DNA of 64,000 bases, taken from contig CANLRI010000003.1 of NCBI GenBank assembly GCA_947493585.1, positions 248,001 to 312,000 on the forward strand, written 5' to 3'. This stretch comes from an uncultured Planococcus sp. (lineage in GTDB: Bacteria > Bacillota > Bacilli > Bacillales_A > Planococcaceae). This document shows positions 59,480-64,000 of the stretch, in pieces. The position numbers were made by a program, and so were the translations under genes. Numbering within the stretch: position 1 is the first letter of the stretch; each line of letters starts with the position of its first letter. The notes below the pieces were generated by a model that was not told where the DNA came from, searched no databases, and saw only the letters and a list, made by a program, of their open reading frames with translations.

Positions 59480-60510
59480 CAAGTCTTGGCGAATCGCCTC
59501 TTCGCATATACATAGGTTACCGCCAATGCTGCGACGAGCACGCCGCCTTTAATGATGTCGAATGCATAATAAGGCAAGTTCTGAATCGTTAGCCCGTTGA
59601 GCAGAATCCCGATGACCGCTGCACCGAAAAACGTACCGAGGACATTCGGCTTTCCGGCGCCCAAAACTGCATATCCGACGAATACTGCCGCCACTGCTTC
59701 CATCAGCAGCGGTGCTCCCGCATCAATCTGGCCTGAGCCGACGCGTGCAGTGAACAAAATACCCGCCATCGACGCCAACGCACCGGAAACGACATAAGCA
59801 ATCGTTTTCACTTTTTTGACATTGACGCCCGACAAGGTCGCCGCTTCCGGATTGCCGCCAGTCATATAAAACACGCGCCCCCATCTCGTATGCTGGAGAA
59901 TGACGTAAGCGACCGAGACGATAGCGAGCATGATCCACACTGGCACCGGCAAGCCGAATAAATACCCTTGTCCAATCCATAAAAATGCAGAGGACATTTC
60001 ACCCGGCGCCGTACCTCCAGACGTCAAGGGCATGTAATTGTAGATCGAATAGCCTTCCGTATAGGTTCTGTGAAGTCCCGCGACAATATACATCATACTG
60101 AGCGTCGCGAGCAAATCTGGAATGCCGACGATGACAATCAGGAAACTATTGAATAAACCAACAAGTACACCGATCACCAGCGGCAACAAAAGAACAAGCC
60201 ACAGCGGCAAATCGTACCAGACCATCAATGAAGCCGTGAACACCGTCGACAGAGACATCGTTGAACCGACAGAGAGATCAAACCCATCCACCACCAAAGT
60301 GAACGTTACCCCAAGCGCCAACAAGGTGACGATGGAAATCGAACGCAGAATGTCGGTGAAGTTGCCATAGCTGAAAAAGGCGCTGCTAATGGAGCTGAAA
60401 TATAAAATGATGATTGCGAGTAAGCCGAGCGCCCCGTATTTATACAGAAATCCGATGACTTTTTCTTGTGTCGTGTGCTGTTTGGACAGCTTCTTCTCCA
60501 CCGCTTGCAT
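59479..60510 (-). CDS. ribose-type ABC transporter permease (RbsC family)
   Basis: A 343-residue membrane protein with about ten segments: SSISSAFFSYGNFTDILRSISIVTLLALGVTFTLVVDGFDLSVGSTMSLS and SGVNVKKVKTIAYVVSGALASMAGILFTARVGSGQIDAGAPLLMEAVAAVFVGYAVLGAGKPNVLGTFFGAAVIGILLNGLTIQNLP are the RbsC pattern. ATG 60510, after AGGAAAGG, lies inside the 3' end of the ATPase gene: a 71-base overlap. Cargo is discussed with mtnA. Confidence 0.9.
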   Translation of the reverse strand: MQAVEKKLSKQHTTQEKVIGFLYKYGALGLLAIIILYFSSISSAFFSYGNFTDILRSISIVTLLALGVTFTLVVDGFDLSVGSTMSLSTVFTASLMVWYDLPLWLVLLLPLVIGVLVGLFNSFLIVIVGIPDLLATLSMMYIVAGLHRTYTEGYSIYNYMPLTSGGTAPGEMSSAFLWIGQGYLFGLPVPVWIMLAIVSVAYVILQHTRWGRVFYMTGGNPEAATLSGVNVKKVKTIAYVVSGALASMAGILFTARVGSGQIDAGAPLLMEAVAAVFVGYAVLGAGKPNVLGTFFGAAVIGILLNGLTIQNLPYYAFDIIKGGVLVAALAVTYVYAKRRFAKT

Positions 60511-61987
60511 ATAACAAAATCCTTTCCTGGGTCGCTTGTTCCCTTGTTAATTCCTTGACGATACGGCCGTCGCACATCACGAGAATGCGATCGGAGATGC
60601 CAAGCGCTTCTTGTATTTCACTCGTAAAGTACAAGCAGGATTTTCCACTTTCCGCCAACTCACGGATCAGGTGGAAAATATCCACTTTCGCTCCGATATC
60701 GACGCCTTTTGTCGGTTCATCAAATAGATAGAGACGTGAATCCAACGACATCCATTTGCCGATTGCCACTTTTTGCTGGTTCCCTCCGCTCAAATGGGTG
60801 AGCGGCGCTTTTGTATCGGATGTTTTGACCTTCAATTTTTCAATAATAGATTGCGCGAATTGCTGTTCCTCTGCTTTTTTCATGAACAACCGTCCAGAGA
60901 ACTTGCGTAAATTCGGAAAACTGGCGTTCGTTTCAATCGATTCATGTACGAAGAGCCCTTCTTTGCGCCGCTCTTCGGGAATGAGCGCAATTCCGGATTT
61001 GATGGCGTCAGCTGGATGCTTCAAGCGCAGCGATTGACCGCCGAGCGACACGTTGCCGCGGATGGTTTCTGCAGCGCCGAACAGCGCTTTAGCAAGTTCG
61101 GTTTTTCCTGCCCCCACCAGCCCAACGATGGCGACGACTTCACCTGATGCTGCCGTGAAGGAGATTTCTTTTAATTTTCTTCCATCAGACAAACCTTCCA
61201 CTTTCAGCAAGGTATCTTGCACGGCTTCCACGTGCTGTAATTCACGGCTCAGCGCGCGTCCGAGCATCGCTTCGACGACTTGTTGCTGTTCGGCTTGTGC
61301 TGTATCGAATTCCGCAACATGGCGGCCGTCGCGCATGACGGTGATGCGGCTGCACAGCTCGAACACTTCCGGCAAACGGTGCGAGATAAAGATGCAGCCA
61401 ACGCCTTGTGAACTGAGCGCACGGATCACTGAGAACAGCTTATCCGCTTCATGGACCGACAGCGGGGCCGTCGGTTCATCAAAAATAATGACTTTCGCTG
61501 AATGGACCAGCGCACGTGCGATGAGCACCAATTGCTTGTCCGCTAAGCTAAGTTGCGCGACCTTCTGCTCTACATCGATGTGGTCAGATTGGAGACGCGA
61601 CAGTGCTTCGCGCGCACGGACGTGTATGTTCCGTTTGGAAACGAACAATGGGCCAGCTGCTGCAAAGCTGTCGAGCAAGATGTTTTCAGCGACGCTCAAA
61701 TCTGTAATTAGCGCGGTATCAACTTCCTGATAGACGCAATAAATGCCGTTCTTTTTTGCTGCTTTCGGTGAATTCAACGCAAGTTCTGCATCGTTCAAAC
61801 GAATCGTTCCGGCGTCTTGCGGATAGACGCCTGATAGCACTTTGATCAATGTGCTTTTGCCGGCGCCGTTGACGCCAAGCAAAGCATGGATTTCACCACT
61901 TTCCAGCGAAAACGCCGCTCCGTCCAGCGCTTTGACAGGACCGAAACTTTTCATAATTGCCTGCATTTCCAATAACTGGCCACCCAT
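60440..61987 (-). CDS. ribose-type ABC transporter ATP-binding protein (RbsA family)
   Basis: A 515-residue ATPase of two fused halves: LGVNGAGKSTLIKVLSG and SLADKQLVLIARAL, then the degenerate second VGLVGAGKTELAKALFG and HLSGGNQQKVAIGKW. Only the first half is expected to hydrolyse normally, as in this family. A C-terminal tail beyond the usual GG extends over the next start. AAGGGAGG precedes ATG 61987. Operon with the binding protein and permease. Confidence 0.9.
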   Translation of the reverse strand: MGGQLLEMQAIMKSFGPVKALDGAAFSLESGEIHALLGVNGAGKSTLIKVLSGVYPQDAGTIRLNDAELALNSPKAAKKNGIYCVYQEVDTALITDLSVAENILLDSFAAAGPLFVSKRNIHVRAREALSRLQSDHIDVEQKVAQLSLADKQLVLIARALVHSAKVIIFDEPTAPLSVHEADKLFSVIRALSSQGVGCIFISHRLPEVFELCSRITVMRDGRHVAEFDTAQAEQQQVVEAMLGRALSRELQHVEAVQDTLLKVEGLSDGRKLKEISFTAASGEVVAIVGLVGAGKTELAKALFGAAETIRGNVSLGGQSLRLKHPADAIKSGIALIPEERRKEGLFVHESIETNASFPNLRKFSGRLFMKKAEEQQFAQSIIEKLKVKTSDTKAPLTHLSGGNQQKVAIGKWMSLDSRLYLFDEPTKGVDIGAKVDIFHLIRELAESGKSCLYFTSEIQEALGISDRILVMCDGRIVKELTREQATQERILLYASGGEEAVQTAHDTRKSHRISV

Positions 61988-62026
61988 TGTTGTACCTCCC
62001 TTCTCAAAAATCAGTAAAACTTTTCT

Positions 62027-63109
62027 TTAGCGCCCTTCCAATTCTTCAAGCGCTGTGGTGTAGCCTTGCTCGCTCACGCCCCAGCCTTCAATGTATTCGC
62101 CCAATTCTTCTGTAGTCACTGCTGTCTCCGGCAGTTTGTCCGCATCGATGAAGATCGGTTCAAGCGTTACTTGTTCTTCCGGCGTCTCGCCACCGATCAA
62201 TTGATACGCATAGCGCACTTGGATGCGGCCGATATCCTGAGGGTCAACTGCTGCTGATGCCGCCCACGGGCTGCCGTCTTTTTGGATCATCTGCAGATCT
62301 TCATCGCTCATATCGATGCTATACACCTTGATGTCGTCGCGCCCTGCTTGTTCGATCGCGCGCACGGCGCCTTTGGCGAACTCATCCCATGCTGCCCACA
62401 CCGCTGTTATTTCGCCTTCTTCAGGGTATTGCTTCAACACCGCTTCCATCTGCGCTTGCGTATCGAGCGCCGTGTTTTGGGTAGCGGCACCGAATGCCGT
62501 CACTTCCTGGATGCCTGGATTGTCAGTGAGGAATTGTTCGTATGCCACTTGGCGGCGTTCCATGGGCGCAAAACCGGCTGTCCAGATTTTCACGATATTC
62601 GCTTCCCCGTCATGGTCTGCAGCTAATTTTTCAAGCGTCAACTCTGCCATTAACTGATCGCCCTGTTCAAGCGACACTACGCCATCGACATCCACGCCTG
62701 CGTCAAAAGCGACGACCGGAATGCCTTGCTCTACTGCGCGTTCGACCCCTTGGTTCAAAGCTTCTTTCGTTCCGTGGTCGATCAAAATGGCATCAAACCC
62801 TTGGTTGATCGATGCATCCAAATTGGACGCCATTTTCGCCAGGTCACCGTCTGAAGTGAACACCGTCACGCTGCCGCCAAATTTTCCGACCTGTTCCTCT
62901 ACACCTGCAATATATTGTGCCGAAAAAGTACCGAGGTTTTGCTGCATGATGAGTGCGACTTTCTTTCCTGAAAGCGGATGGTCCGCTGCCGCTTCCGGAG
63001 TTTCCGAATCTGCATCTTCTGCCGTCGCTTCTCCTTTTGGCTGGCATCCTGACAACAAGATGGCGAGCACTAAACCGAATAAAATGAACCATGCTGATTT
63101 ATTTTTCAT
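62027..63109 (-). CDS. ribose-type ABC transporter substrate-binding lipoprotein
   Basis: A 360-residue periplasmic-binding-protein-like type 1 lipoprotein: lipobox LLSGC, acidic linker, then [64 protein letters not shown] and [14 protein letters not shown]. Its ATG overlaps the mtnA stop by four bases (63106-63109), so the transporter is translationally linked to mtnA. That points to methylthioribose or a related deoxysugar rather than ribose. Confidence 0.88.
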   Translation of the reverse strand: MKNKSAWFILFGLVLAILLSGCQPKGEATAEDADSETPEAAADHPLSGKKVALIMQQNLGTFSAQYIAGVEEQVGKFGGSVTVFTSDGDLAKMASNLDASINQGFDAILIDHGTKEALNQGVERAVEQGIPVVAFDAGVDVDGVVSLEQGDQLMAELTLEKLAADHDGEANIVKIWTAGFAPMERRQVAYEQFLTDNPGIQEVTAFGAATQNTALDTQAQMEAVLKQYPEEGEITAVWAAWDEFAKGAVRAIEQAGRDDIKVYSIDMSDEDLQMIQKDGSPWAASAAVDPQDIGRIQVRYAYQLIGGETPEEQVTLEPIFIDADKLPETAVTTEELGEYIEGWGVSEQGYTTALEELEGR

Positions 63110-64000
63110 ACTGTTTCTCCTTTTGATGGCACTGCATAAAGCTGGGCCTCGATAGTTTGTTCATAGTTCGGGCGGATGATGCCGCGTTCGGTGATGATCG
63201 CCGTAATATATTTTGCAGGGGTGACATCAAAAGCCGGATTGAACACTTTTGTTCCGGCCGGTGCGATTTGTTGCGTGCCGATCGTTGCGACTTCTTCCGC
63301 CGCCCGTTCTTCGATTGGAATGGAGCTGCCTGTTTCGAGCGATAAATCGAATGTCGAGACAGGGGCCGCTACGTAAAAAGGAATGCCGTATGCCTGCGCG
63401 AGGAGCGCCAGGTTAAGTGTGCCGATTTTATTGGCCGTGTCGCCGTTTGCCGTAATGCGGTCCGCGCCGACGATGATCGCTTCGATTCCTTTTGCAGCGA
63501 TCGTGTGAGCCGCCATGCTGTCGGTGATGAGCGTGACGTCGACTCCTGCCTGTTGCAATTCCCAGACGGTCAAGCGTCCCCCTTGGAACAGAGGACGGGT
63601 TTCACATGCGTACACTTGAAACTCTTGGCCGCGTTCTTTGCCAAGATGGAACGGTGCGAGTGCGGTGCCGTATTTGGCTGTCGCGATCGATCCGGCGTTG
63701 CAGATCGTCAATACTCTCTCTTTGTCTGCAAGCAATTCGAGAGCATGTTCGCCGATATTGCGGCATGCCGCTTCGTCTTCATCGCGGATGAGTTGGGCTT
63801 CTTCAATCAGCTGTGTTTTTGCCTGTGCCACGGTTCCCGCCTGTTCGATCCGATTGATTAAGCGTGCGACCGCCCAGGCCAGGTTGACCGCTGTCGGACG
63901 GGAAGCGATGAGGTAGTCAGCATCTTTTTTTACATCCTTGCGGAATGACTCGATGTCCACCGTCTTGTGCCGTCTTGCCGCCAGAGCCAAGCCATAAGCG
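63106..64000 (-). CDS. mtnA: methylthioribose-1-phosphate isomerase, 3' part
   Basis: The frame runs off the right end, so about 298 of about 350 residues are seen. [34 protein letters not shown], the catalytic region [18 protein letters not shown] and [21 protein letters not shown] are MtnA/eIF2B-like features. It isomerises 5-methylthioribose-1-phosphate to methylthioribulose-1-phosphate in methionine salvage. Co-transcription with a ribose-like ABC transporter suggests uptake of the salvage sugar. Confidence 0.9.
   Translation of the reverse strand, partial: AYGLALAARRHKTVDIESFRKDVKKDADYLIASRPTAVNLAWAVARLINRIEQAGTVAQAKTQLIEEAQLIRDEDEAACRNIGEHALELLADKERVLTICNAGSIATAKYGTALAPFHLGKERGQEFQVYACETRPLFQGGRLTVWELQQAGVDVTLITDSMAAHTIAAKGIEAIIVGADRITANGDTANKIGTLNLALLAQAYGIPFYVAAPVSTFDLSLETGSSIPIEERAAEEVATIGTQQIAPAGTKVFNPAFDVTPAKYITAIITERGIIRPNYEQTIEAQLYAVPSKGETV

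Noticed and set aside
1..64000. tRNA, rRNA or phage genes
   Set aside because: No tRNA-like cloverleaf, rRNA segment, terminase, integrase or structural phage gene was seen by reading.

Overview
The window reads as chromosomal DNA of a moderately GC-rich, low-GC-branch Gram-positive bacterium (Bacillales). Planococcus or a close relative is the most likely source. This is inferred from strong AGGAGG-type ribosome sites, frequent TTG/GTG starts, lipoprotein signal peptides, a Trp T-box, a preQ1-I riboswitch, a type II pantothenate kinase, a coproporphyrinogen oxidase of the HemY type, an intracellular subtilisin and a LrgAB pair. There are no rRNA or tRNA genes, no CRISPR array, no phage module and no transposase.

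Layout. 0-9 kb: end of a DNA-alkyl-cysteine methyltransferase gene, a TetR regulator with acyl-CoA ligase and hotdog thioesterase, a LysM-NlpC/P60 wall hydrolase, coproporphyrinogen oxidase, a nitroreductase, pantothenate kinase and an intracellular serine protease. 9-18 kb: a saccharopine-dehydrogenase-like enzyme, FetAB under Fur-like boxes, small unknown genes, a thioredoxin-reductase-like flavoenzyme, hisC, a SurA-like lipoprotein, an NAD-binding stress-type protein and a GIY-YIG protein. 18-25 kb: a DDAH-like hydrolase, trpE-trpG behind a Trp T-box, and a sugar ABC operon without its ATPase. 25-34 kb: mostly single genes, including a GAF-STAS protein beside a fibronectin-like/DUF3238-like orphan, a phosphotransferase and a CYP152-type P450. 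34-42 kb: queF and a queuosine-precursor transporter under a preQ1 riboswitch, twin endo/exonuclease/phosphatase genes, a MerR regulator with ABC and MFS exporters, and an rRNA methyltransferase. 43-52 kb: twin SpoIIAA-like genes, GntR and BrnQ, LrgAB, and a TetR-ABC exporter operon. 52-64 kb: an orphan amino-acid-binding lipoprotein, the pxpBCA 5-oxoprolinase operon with an NRAMP carrier, NUDIX/GNAT/NAT-like genes, and a ribose-type ABC transporter translationally coupled to mtnA, which runs off the right end.

The least-explained content is intergenic. Two copies of a repeat (A, near 10.3 and 19.1 kb) are each flanked by a duplicated piece of the local terminator. A second repeat (C, near 34.0 and 43.5 kb) shares the A core and shows compensatory base changes in its stems. 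A third repeat (B, one copy near 33.6 kb and two near 43 kb) precedes C at both places. These look like small, non-coding, folded, mobile-like elements.

Regulation visible in the sequence includes the T-box, the preQ1 riboswitch, a 19-bp-spacer MerR promoter, twin TetR operators, a motif shared by the gntR and brnQ control regions, Fur-like boxes, three sigma-B-like promoters, a LexA-like box and two cre-like sites.
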